Origin: Deinococcus aquaticus
GTDB taxonomy: Bacteria; Deinococcota; Deinococci; Deinococcales; Deinococcaceae
Length of the DNA stretch: 64,000 nt
NCBI RefSeq assembly: GCF_028622095.1
Contig: NZ_CP115165.1
Coordinates: 2,663,501-2,727,500 of the forward strand
Reading direction: 5' to 3'
The notes under the pieces are model-generated. The model had not been told where the DNA came from and searched no databases. It worked only from the letters and a program-made list of their open reading frames with translations. Shown piece after piece: positions 55,229 through 64,000 of the stretch. Position 1 is the first letter of the stretch. Every line of letters starts with the position of its first letter. Position numbers and translations under genes: made by a program.

Positions 55229-56364
55229 CAGTGGGCCAGAGTCAGGACGCTCTGGTTGCCGCGCAGCACGACAACCTGAATGCCGGCTCCGGCCAGCGCG
55301 GCAGCGCGGCGTTCGAGGTCGCGGACCGCGTCGGGCAGGCCGGTCCACTGGCGGCGGGGGCTCTCGCCGGGTTCCAGGTAGTAGCCTTCGGGCAGCGCGA
55401 CGATGGTGACGCGGGCGGCGGTGGCGCGCGCCCTCAGGGCCTGGGTCAGCAGGTCCGGGCCGGGGCTGGCGGTCAGGAGGATCAGGTTCCCGCCGCTGCG
55501 GGTGGGCGGCAGGTAGGGCGGGGCGGGGTCCGGGGCGAGGCGGGCCAGCAGGCGCAGGGCGGCCTGCATGGACAGCGGGTCGCGGCCGCTGGGGCTCAGG
55601 GCGGCGCTGGTGGCGGCCGCGACGGGCAGGCCCAGGCTGGCGGCCTCGCGGACGAGGCTGGCGGCGAGGCGGGCGGCGCTGTCCACGAAGACCTCGCCGC
55701 CACTGCTGGTGTCCACGAAGACCGTGAGGCTGCTGGCGGCGGTGCGTTCGGGTTCGCGGACGGTCAGGGTGCCGGTGCGGGCGCTCAGGCGCCAGTGGAC
55801 CCGGCCGGGCGGGTCGCCGGCCACGTAGTCGCGCACGCCGCGCAGGCTCAGGGGGTCGTCCAGGCCCACGCGGCGGGTCAGGGTGCCTTCCGAGAGCAGG
55901 GGGCGCAACAGGTCCGGCAGCATCAGGCCGTGCGTACCGGGAAAGACATCCAGGGTGGTGGGCGGGGCAGGCAGAGGCGCGGAGTGCCAGAACAGGCCGA
56001 GCGGATCGGCCCAGCGCAGGGTGCCGCCGGGCCAGTCGTGCGCGCCGCGCCGGTTGAGGGTGAGGGTGGTGTTCAGGTCGTGCTGAGCGTGTCCGAGCAG
56101 GCGCACGCTGAGTTCGGGCGTCACGGCCGGGACGACGCCGCGCGGGGTGGGGTCGTCCAGCAGGACGCGCAGGGGGCGGCGGCTGCGCAGCGTGACGCGC
56201 ACGGTGAGCGCCGCGCGGGTGCCCTCGAAGCCCGTGGCGGGCACGAGGCGTTCCACGGTGACGCCGGGCGGGCGACGCGACCCCCACCACAGGGCTGCCA
56301 GGGCCGCGCCGATCAGCAGCAGCCAGGGCAGCGCGGCGATCAGGGCAACGGTCAGAGTCGTCAC
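55228..56364 (-). CDS. DUF58-domain protein
   Basis: A 378-residue membrane-anchored protein. Two short N-terminal hydrophobic segments (residues 5-28) precede beta-rich sequence and the DUF58 signature DDPLSLRGVRDYVAGDPPGRVHWRLSARTGTLTVRE (about 165-200), then a von Willebrand A-like end (LTVFVDTSSGG). GTG 56364 overlaps the stop of the MoxR gene. DUF58 proteins form a conserved pair with MoxR ATPases that act as chaperones for complex assembly. Its stop codon lies in a family-2 repeat. Confidence 0.88.
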   Translation of the reverse strand: MTTLTVALIAALPWLLLIGAALAALWWGSRRPPGVTVERLVPATGFEGTRAALTVRVTLRSRRPLRVLLDDPTPRGVVPAVTPELSVRLLGHAQHDLNTTLTLNRRGAHDWPGGTLRWADPLGLFWHSAPLPAPPTTLDVFPGTHGLMLPDLLRPLLSEGTLTRRVGLDDPLSLRGVRDYVAGDPPGRVHWRLSARTGTLTVREPERTAASSLTVFVDTSSGGEVFVDSAARLAASLVREAASLGLPVAAATSAALSPSGRDPLSMQAALRLLARLAPDPAPPYLPPTRSGGNLILLTASPGPDLLTQALRARATAARVTIVALPEGYYLEPGESPRRQWTGLPDAVRDLERRAAALAGAGIQVVVLRGNQSVLTLAH

Positions 56365-57353
56365 CGGACGGAATTGGAGCTGAGTTCGGCGGGGACGGGT
56401 TCGGCCTTCAGGATCTCGCTGACGATCTCACGGTCAGGCACGCCCTGAAGCCGCGCCTCGATGCGCAGGCTCAGGCGGTGGGCGAGCACGCCGGTCGCGG
56501 CGGCCTGCACGTCATCCGGCGTGACGAAGGTCCGCCCGGCCAGCCACGCGAGCGCCTGCGCCACACCCTGCAACGCGAGGCTGGCACGCGGCCCGGCTCC
56601 CAGGGTGACGCTGGGGTGCGTGCGGGTGCGGGCACTCAGGCGCGCCAGATAGGCCTGCACCTCGGGCGCGACGAATACGGCGCGCACCTGCGCCTGCGCG
56701 TCCAGCAGCGCGGCGGGCGTGCTGACGGCACCCAGCGTGGCAATCGGGTGCTGTGTCTGGAGGCGGGCGAGCATCCGCACCTCCTCCTCGTGGGTGGGGT
56801 ACCCGACGGACAGGCGCAGCAGGAAGCGGTCCAGCTGCGCTTCCGGCAGGCGGTACGTACCCTCGTTCTCGATGGGGTTCTGCGTGGCGATCACGACGAA
56901 GGGCGCAGGCAGCGGGCGGGTCACGCCGGATTCCGTGACCTGCCCCTCCCCCATCGCCTCAAGGAGCGCGGACTGCGTGCGGGGCGTGGCGCGGTTGATC
57001 TCGTCGGCCAGCAACACCCCGGTGAAGACCGGGCCGGGCACGAACTCGAAGGTGCCGGACTGCGGGCGGAACACGCTAACGCCTGTCACGTCGCCCGGCA
57101 GTAGGTCCGGCGTGAACTGCACTCGCTGGAAATCCAGGCCCAGGCTCAGGGCCAGGGCGCGGGCCAGCATGGTCTTGCCGGTGCCCGGCGCGTCTTCCAG
57201 CAGGACGTGCCCGCCGGCCAGAATGCCAGCCAGCGCGAGGCGGGTCACGGCCTCCTTGCCGACCAGGACGCGGGCGACGTTCTCCAGGACCGCGCGGGCG
57301 AAGTCCGGTGTGGGGGTGGGGGCGGAAGTGATGGGGGTCAGGGTCTGGGTCAT
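56361..57353 (-). CDS. MoxR-family AAA+ ATPase
   Basis: A 330-residue AAA+ chaperone. Walker A is LLEDAPGTGKTMLARALA, Walker B is GVLLADEINRATPRTQSALLEAM, sensor 1 is VVIATQNPIENEGTYRLPEAQLDRF, and sensor 2 GAGPRASLALQGVAQALAW. ATG 57353 overlaps the stop of the DUF4129 gene (ATGA), and its own stop overlaps DUF58. MoxR proteins couple ATP hydrolysis to maturation of partner complexes. Confidence 0.94.
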   Translation of the reverse strand: MTQTLTPITSAPTPTPDFARAVLENVARVLVGKEAVTRLALAGILAGGHVLLEDAPGTGKTMLARALALSLGLDFQRVQFTPDLLPGDVTGVSVFRPQSGTFEFVPGPVFTGVLLADEINRATPRTQSALLEAMGEGQVTESGVTRPLPAPFVVIATQNPIENEGTYRLPEAQLDRFLLRLSVGYPTHEEEVRMLARLQTQHPIATLGAVSTPAALLDAQAQVRAVFVAPEVQAYLARLSARTRTHPSVTLGAGPRASLALQGVAQALAWLAGRTFVTPDDVQAAATGVLAHRLSLRIEARLQGVPDREIVSEILKAEPVPAELSSNSVR

Positions 57354-58801
57354 GGGGTGTCCTTGGTGGGTGCGGGGGGCAGGGCGCGGGTCAGGAGGTC
57401 GGCGGCCTGTTCGGCCTGGGTGGCGTCCTCGTCGGTCAGGCGGCCGCCGTAGCGGACGGGTTCGTACGCGGCGGTCAGCGTGGCAAGCGGGCCGGCCAGC
57501 GGGGCGTGCAGCGCGCCCAGGCGGGCGGCATAAGCGGCGGGTGTCTCGGAGGCGGAACGCGGCCAGCCGGCAGTGCTCAGAGCAGTCTGCGCGGCGCGGT
57601 ACGCCTCGCGGACCCGGTGCGTGGCGGCGGTCTGGGTGGCGGGCGCGTCGGCGGGCACTTCCGGCGGGTCGCCGGGCGGGGCCGGGTCCGGGGTGCCCTG
57701 GCGCCGCAGCCACAGCAGCGCCCCGGCCAGCGCGAGCACCAGCGCCAGGGTGGCCCAGGTCAGCGTGGGCATCAGCCAGGACAGGTTGATCACGTGCGCC
57801 GCGTCCACGCTGGCAGGGCCACCCCCGGCTCCCGGCCGACCCTCCGCTTCCCGCGCGGCCGGCAGAAGCGCCGCCGAACCGCCCGACTCGCCCAGGTACA
57901 GCAGGACGGCCGCCACCACCCACAGCAGGCCCGTCAGCAACAGGCCCGCCACCATCAGCCACTCGGCCGGGTGGGGAGGCTGCCCACGGGCGCGCCGCAG
58001 GGCGGGCACGCTCAGGGCCGCGCCCGCCAGCAGCAGGCCGCCCAGCAGCATGAGTTCCACCGGCAGGCCCGACTGACCCAGGTTCAGGATCACGGGCGGC
58101 TGGAAGGGTTGCAGCAGCGGCGCTCCGGCCGCCCGGCCACCGGATGACGGGGCGAGGCCTGAAGTGGAGGCGTCGGGCGCCGCCCCACTGACGGGTGGGG
58201 AGCCAGCCACGTCCCGGCCATCCGGTCCGGCCGCGGGTGTGGGCAGAAGCAGCGCCAGCAGCAGGAGCGGCGCGACTCCCAGCGCCAGCGTCACCCACCA
58301 GCGGCGCGCAGGTTCCGGGGGGGTCAGGTCGGTGCGGCGGGCGTCCGGTCCGGGGCGGGCCAGCGCGCCGCCCAGCAGGGCCAGCAACACACCCACCTGC
58401 GGGCCCAGCAGGCCCAGTGCGAGCGGAACCAGCAGGGCGCGGCGGCGGCCGTCCTCTAGGGCGTGCGCGGCGGCGCTCAGGGCAAAGCCGCCCAGGCTGG
58501 CCAGCAGGTACAGCCCGGCCAGCCGCACCAGCGCCGCCCCGTCACCCAGACTGCCGGGCAGGCCGGAGAGCATCCCCAGCCCGATCAGCAGTTGCGTGCC
58601 CAGCACGCGCGCCTGCACCCAGGCGGGCCAGCGCACGCCCAGCGCGAACAGAGCGCACAGCGCCGCCACCGACCAGAGCGGCAGCAGGCCGGCCAGACAC
58701 AGGGGCAGCAGCGCCAGCCCGAAGGCCGTCCAGGGCGGGACCGTAACGCCCAGAGGCGCGGCGTTCAACACGCGGCGCACCAAGAGCAACAGTCGGGCCA
58801 C
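57350..58801 (-). CDS. multi-pass membrane protein with C-terminal DUF4129
   Basis: A 483-residue protein with about eight N-terminal and central membrane helices, a Pro/Ala/Ser-rich loop (about 190-230) and a cytoplasmic C-terminal region REAYRAAQTALSTAGWPRSASETPAAYAARL typical of DUF4129. In other bacteria this domain ends a transglutaminase (TgpA-like) protein next to DUF58 and MoxR; no transglutaminase core is visible here. GTG 58801 starts the three-gene operon. Confidence 0.8.
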   Translation of the reverse strand: MARLLLLVRRVLNAAPLGVTVPPWTAFGLALLPLCLAGLLPLWSVAALCALFALGVRWPAWVQARVLGTQLLIGLGMLSGLPGSLGDGAALVRLAGLYLLASLGGFALSAAAHALEDGRRRALLVPLALGLLGPQVGVLLALLGGALARPGPDARRTDLTPPEPARRWWVTLALGVAPLLLLALLLPTPAAGPDGRDVAGSPPVSGAAPDASTSGLAPSSGGRAAGAPLLQPFQPPVILNLGQSGLPVELMLLGGLLLAGAALSVPALRRARGQPPHPAEWLMVAGLLLTGLLWVVAAVLLYLGESGGSAALLPAAREAEGRPGAGGGPASVDAAHVINLSWLMPTLTWATLALVLALAGALLWLRRQGTPDPAPPGDPPEVPADAPATQTAATHRVREAYRAAQTALSTAGWPRSASETPAAYAARLGALHAPLAGPLATLTAAYEPVRYGGRLTDEDATQAEQAADLLTRALPPAPTKDTP

Positions 58802-58925
58802 CGGCCCGGCGCAAAAGCAGGAAAGATCATGATTGACCGAGGATACGCGCCCACCCGCGCCCCGGTTCCCGCAGGTGCGCGCGGCCGTCCGGCATGCGTG
58901 GCGGTCACGGGCTGGCTACATCAGC

Positions 58926-58974
58926 AGACCGCCCCGGCCTGGGCAGGCGCGGGGCGATCCGGGTGGGGCGGTCT
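58926..58974 (-). terminator. hairpin terminator downstream of sigA
   Basis: AGACCGCCCC (58926-58935) pairs perfectly with GGGGCGGTCT (58965-58974), with a further stem in the loop. Confidence 0.65.
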
Positions 58975-58987
58975 GGGCGGCTGGTCT

Positions 58988-60745
<1,758 letters not shown>

Positions 60746-61106
60746 GCGGCCTCCTGCGGGCTTGGGCGCTTATCAGTGAAAAGGTTCGGGTGAAACGGGA
60801 TCGGTACGGCGGCTGCGCTGCGAGTGGCAGGAGTGAACACGGTACGGCCAGCGGCGGATCGAGCGGGAAAGGGGCTTCCGGGGGGCCTGTTCCGGCAGCC
60901 TGCCGGAAACCTGAACGCGTCAGTCTAGCAAACGCTTCCTGCGCCGCTGCGTGCCGCTCCCGGGCAGGCCGGGGCGTGTGCGCTCGGGGTGAACAGGGCG
61001 AGGTGAACGCAGTTCCGGTCCATCAGGCAAAGTACGCGGGTCGCGCCGGAAAAGTTCCCGGACCGGTGGACGGTGCCCGCTTCCCTGACGCGGAGCCTTT
61101 CAGATT
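60746..61106. other. 361-bp intergenic region upstream of sigA
   Basis: No credible gene. It holds a sigA leader with a hairpin TTCCGGCA-GCC-TGCCGGAA (60890-60908) and a TAGACT box on the minus strand (60922-60927) as a candidate sigA -10. Between 60950 and 61106 I see nothing beyond GC-rich sequence past the end of the methyltransferase gene's upstream neighbour. Confidence 0.5.
60922..60927 (-). promoter_or_regulatory. candidate -10 box of sigA
   Basis: TAGACT on the minus strand, about 180 bp before the start codon; -35 not clear. Confidence 0.35.
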
Positions 61107-62321
61107 TCAGGCGCGCGTGACCGAGAGGACCTTGAAACCGCCTTCACGCAGCGTCTCGCGGACCGGGCCGATCACGCCCAGGTCCGCCTCGTACGGCAGC
61201 GGCTCGTTCGCCACGAGGTGCACCGTGCCGCCCGGACGCAGGCGGCGCGCGGCGGCCGCGATGAACTCGCGGGCCACGTCCAGCACCACGCCCCGGCCCA
61301 CGTGGAAGGGCGGGTTGGTGAGGATCACGTCGAAGGTGCGTTCGCCCAGCGCGGCGTCCACGTCCGAGTGGATGGCCTCGCCGGTCAGGCCGGACGCGGT
61401 CAGGGTCGCCTGCGCGCTGCGGACGCTCTGCAGGTCGCCGTCGACCAGCGTGACGTTCGCGCCGCGCCGCGCCGCCCACGCGCCGATGATGCCGGTCCCG
61501 CAGCCCAGGTCCAGCACGTCCAGGCCGTCGAGATCCAGGGCGTCCAGCGCGCCCAGCATCAGGGTGGTGGCCTTGTCGGGCTTCCCGGCGCTGAACACGC
61601 CGGGCAGTCCGACGACGCTCACGCCGAACGCCTCGAAGGTCTCGGAGCCGGGTTGCGGGGGCGTGGGGCCGGGGCGGCGCACCAGTTTCGCCACGCGCAT
61701 CCCGCCGTCGCGGGCGATGGTCTCGCCGGCCCCGAAGGCCTTCCCGGCGGCGCGCACGTAGCGGTCGAAGCCCTTGTCGCGGTCCCCGGCGATGTACAGC
61801 GTCCCGCCGGGCGGGGTGCAGGCGTGCGCCCAGGCGACCTGCGCCTCGGCGTAGGCGTTGCCACGGTCGCCGGCCAGCACGACGCACACGGTGCGGGCGC
61901 GCTCCGGCCAGCGCTCCAGTAGGTTGTCGCCGGGAATGGCGGGGTGGGCGTCCAGTCCGGCGGCCTGCAGGACCGTCAGGGCGGCGGCGCTGCCTTCCAC
62001 GGCGCGCAGCTTCACGCTGTCGAGCGCGCCGATCAGGCCGCCCATGGCGCTCAGGTCCAGCAGGTCGCCGCGCACGCGGTCTCGGCGCATGGTCTGGGCC
62101 AGCAGTGCCTGCGCGGCGTCCACGTCAGGGAAACCGCGCACGCCGGGTTTGGTCAGCACGGTCAGCCGATCGAGTTTCTCGGGCAGACGCGCGCGCCGGA
62201 CGTCCGTGTACGGCGCGGCCTGGGCGGGCGCGGCGGTACTCCTGGGGCCGGAACCGGTGGGAGGAGAGGCGGCCCCGGAGGGTCGGTTGAGTCTGATCTT
62301 CTGCTTGGGCCTGCTCGTCAC
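61107..62321 (-). CDS. RsmC/RlmG-like RNA (guanine-N2) methyltransferase
   Basis: A 404-residue protein. The N-terminal half (residues 40-200) looks like a degenerate methyltransferase domain, as in RsmC, and the C-terminal half has a functional SAM site: LDVLDLGCGTGIIGAWAARRG (motif I), VTLVDGDLQSVRSAQATL (motif II) and FDVILTNPPFHVG (motif IV, the NPPF of N2-guanine methylases). GTG 62321 lies just after GGAGG. Target is probably a guanine of 16S or 23S rRNA. Confidence 0.88.
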   Translation of the reverse strand: MTSRPKQKIRLNRPSGAASPPTGSGPRSTAAPAQAAPYTDVRRARLPEKLDRLTVLTKPGVRGFPDVDAAQALLAQTMRRDRVRGDLLDLSAMGGLIGALDSVKLRAVEGSAAALTVLQAAGLDAHPAIPGDNLLERWPERARTVCVVLAGDRGNAYAEAQVAWAHACTPPGGTLYIAGDRDKGFDRYVRAAGKAFGAGETIARDGGMRVAKLVRRPGPTPPQPGSETFEAFGVSVVGLPGVFSAGKPDKATTLMLGALDALDLDGLDVLDLGCGTGIIGAWAARRGANVTLVDGDLQSVRSAQATLTASGLTGEAIHSDVDAALGERTFDVILTNPPFHVGRGVVLDVAREFIAAAARRLRPGGTVHLVANEPLPYEADLGVIGPVRETLREGGFKVLSVTRA

Positions 62322-62407
62322 GCCCTCCAGAGTCGCACATTCCGCGCGCCGCGACTGTTCATGGCGTCCGGTGGGGCTGGTAGTGGTACGGGTAGGGGCC
62401 GGTGCGC

Positions 62408-62413
62408 TAGCGT
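62408..62413 (+). promoter_or_regulatory. -10 box of leaderless rnhB
   Basis: TAGCGT, seven bases before ATG 62421. Confidence 0.45.
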
Positions 62414-62420
62414 TCCGGGC

Positions 62421-63089
62421 ATGGCTGCCCCCCCGAGCGTGACTCCCGACTGGTCTTTCGAGCGTGAGCACTGGCGGCGCGGGCACTTCCGCGTGGCGGG
62501 CGTGGACGAGGCCGGGCGGGGCGCGTGGGCCGGGCCGGTCACGGTGGCGGCCGTGATCCTGCCCGGCTCGGCCGCCGAGTACCCGTTCCGGGACAGCAAG
62601 CAGCTGAGTGCCGCGCAGCGCGAGCAGTACGCGCAGGTGGTGCGTGAGGTCGCGCTCAGCTGGGCGGTCGAGCACGCCTGGCCGGACGAGATCGACCGCC
62701 TGAACATCCTGGGAGCAACGCACGCCGCCGCGCACCGCGCCCTGGCGCGGCTGGACCCGGCCCCGCAGGCGCTCGTCACGGATTACCTGAAGTTGCGCGT
62801 CAGCGTGCCCCTCAGCGCCCCGCCCCGGGCGGACGCCCTGAGTTACTCGGTCGCGGCGGCCAGTCTGCTTGCCAAGACCGAACGCGACCGCGTAATGCTG
62901 GAACTCGACGCCCAGCACCCGGGCTACGGGTTTGCCGGGCACAAGGGGTACGGCGCGCCCGCCCACCGCGCCGCACTGCATGAACACGGCGTGACCGACG
63001 CGCACCGCCGGAGTTTCGCGCCCATCCGCGCGCTGCTGAGCGAACCGGCGTCCCTGTTCAGCGACTCCCTGTTCGGCGACCCGGGCTGA
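62421..63089 (+). CDS. rnhB: ribonuclease HII
   Basis: A 222-residue enzyme that nicks RNA-DNA junctions and removes misincorporated ribonucleotides. VAGVDEAGRGAWAGPV (Asp-Glu), FRDSKQLSAAQRE, and the Asp of LVTDYLKL with SVAAASLLAKTERD complete the DEDD-type site; GYGFAGHKGYGAPAHRAAL is the C-terminal signature. ATG 62421 was chosen from the TAGCGT box and family length. It is divergent from the methyltransferase gene and convergent with the acetyltransferase. Confidence 0.96.
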   Translation: MAAPPSVTPDWSFEREHWRRGHFRVAGVDEAGRGAWAGPVTVAAVILPGSAAEYPFRDSKQLSAAQREQYAQVVREVALSWAVEHAWPDEIDRLNILGATHAAAHRALARLDPAPQALVTDYLKLRVSVPLSAPPRADALSYSVAAASLLAKTERDRVMLELDAQHPGYGFAGHKGYGAPAHRAALHEHGVTDAHRRSFAPIRALLSEPASLFSDSLFGDPG

Positions 63090-63105
63090 GCCTGCCCGCA
63101 GGCCT

Positions 63106-63924
63106 TCAGGGGGCCGGGGGGCGTTTCTGGAACGACAGTTGCGTCTCGGTGGGGCGGAAGCCGGCGCGTTCGTACAGGGCCTGCGCGTGGTAGTCGGGAT
63201 CGGCCACGATGACCAGCGTGCGGGTACCCATCATCATGTGCGCCCATTCGGCGGCCGCGTGGACCAGGGTGCCGGCCAGTCCGCGCGAACGGTACGCGGG
63301 GTGCGTTTCGACGCTCTGGTAGCGGGCCACGGCCCCCCCGGCGTCGAAGATACCCAGGGAACTCAGGGCGGCCCCGCTGCGGTCGAAGGCGGCGAACAGC
63401 GCGCCACGCCCGCCGGCCTGCACGGCGCGGTAGGCGGCCAGTTTGCGTTTCACGAACACCTCGTACCCGGCCGCCTCGATGGGGTTGGGGCCCTCGGCAT
63501 TCACGGCCATGCGCAGCTGCGCGGCGGCCTCCCAGTCGGCGTCCGAATGCACCGGCCGGAACTGCACGTCGCGCGAGGCGGCGCGGCTCCGCCCGGACGG
63601 GACGGTATGGGCGGCGGTCAGGACCGTGTCGCGCAGGACCTCGTACCCGGCGGCCTGCCATTCGCTGACGTTCACGGAATCGCTGTGCGCGGTGTCCACG
63701 CCGAAGCTGCGCCAGTCGGCGTCCGGGAAGGCGCGGCTGAACAGCTCCTCCCAGCGGCGCAGTTCGCCGGGCTGCGGCGGGGCGGGCATCAGCAGGAAAT
63801 TGCCCCACCAGAACGTGGGATTGTCCGGCGAGCAGATGACGACGTGCCCGGCGTCCTGCTGGATCACGCTGCCCTCGTTGCGGCGCAGCGTGAGGTCCGT
63901 GTGAAAGGCGAGCGATCGGGGCAC
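63106..63924 (-). CDS. GNAT-family N-acetyltransferase
   Basis: A 272-residue protein. The C-terminal GNAT domain (about residues 120-270) has FDAGGAVARYQSVETHPAYRSRGLAGTLVHAAAEWA, where RSRGLAG is the acetyl-CoA pyrophosphate loop, and ALYERAGFRPTETQLSF. The N-terminal 110 residues (VVICSPDNPTFWWGNFLLMP) form a second, degenerate GNAT-like half. Substrate unknown. GTG 63924 is the longest reasonable start. Confidence 0.87.
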   Translation of the reverse strand: MPRSLAFHTDLTLRRNEGSVIQQDAGHVVICSPDNPTFWWGNFLLMPAPPQPGELRRWEELFSRAFPDADWRSFGVDTAHSDSVNVSEWQAAGYEVLRDTVLTAAHTVPSGRSRAASRDVQFRPVHSDADWEAAAQLRMAVNAEGPNPIEAAGYEVFVKRKLAAYRAVQAGGRGALFAAFDRSGAALSSLGIFDAGGAVARYQSVETHPAYRSRGLAGTLVHAAAEWAHMMMGTRTLVIVADPDYHAQALYERAGFRPTETQLSFQKRPPAP

Positions 63925-64000
63925 GTCTCTCAGAGTAACGGCGCGGCGGGGGTCGCGTCATCAGCCACTTGACGCACCGGTCCACAGCCGGCAACCATGA

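Overview
The window is a GC-rich, gene-dense chromosomal segment from a Deinococcus-type bacterium (Deinococcota). The assignment rests on gene content and style: UvrC in which the active-site region reads YDNSNLFG, bacillithiol synthase BshA, a type-2 IleRS, a GAD-domain AspRS, a primary sigma factor with a long Ala/Pro/Lys-rich tail, and many start codons lying only 5-9 nt behind a TANNNT box (leaderless transcripts, a habit reported for Deinococcus). I cannot name a species. I saw no rRNA, tRNA, CRISPR array, prophage or transposase gene.

Layout. 1-4958: partial PAP2 phosphatase, a small ORF, uvrC, an Rrf2 regulator with a QorB-like oxidoreductase, and a histidine phosphatase. 5053-9985 (minus): a cluster that looks like murein-peptide recycling (HAD hydrolase, M19 dipeptidase, NlpC/P60 endopeptidase, dipeptide epimerase, Gfo/Idh/MocA oxidoreductase). 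10241-19681: class-V aminotransferase, metallophosphoesterase, lnt, a Xer-like recombinase, lipid kinase, TIG lipoprotein, hisS-aspS. 19846-26359 (minus): two alpha/beta hydrolases, pdxS-pdxT, a LysM/M23 peptidase overlapping a single-domain response regulator, and rho with a 31-codon leader ORF. 26489-30619: a T-box leader in front of a cupin gene and ileS. 30736-38400: DegV, bshA (behind a 14-codon upstream ORF), a secreted protein, sucC-sucD, M24 peptidase, LysM/RlpA protein, YbjN protein. 38654-45463: two-component system, beta-barrel-like protein, aspartate aminotransferase, truncated-type UvrA paralogue, AIM24 protein. 45589-52736: part of the division and cell-wall cluster murG-murC-murB-ftsQ-ftsA-ftsZ. 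52853-64000: unknowns, an LpxB-like protein, DUF4129-MoxR-DUF58, sigA, an RsmC-like methyltransferase, rnhB and a GNAT acetyltransferase.

The least explained features are not genes. Two families of short intergenic repeats run through the window. Family 1 (five copies: 4988, 19771, 21436, 32999, 38456) is an AT-rich array of three GTGAA/TTCAC boxes with fixed spacing, always 3' of a gene and mostly between convergent genes. Family 2 (full or shortened copies at 44564, 51419 and 55092, a 23-bp minimal palindrome at 16364, and a possible degenerate copy at 54558) is MITE-like, with terminal inverted repeats ATACGGACTCCG; several copies sit exactly on the stop codon of the neighbouring gene. Promoter-proximal inverted repeats also stand before pdxS, the class-V aminotransferase, the recombinase, rho and the histidine kinase.
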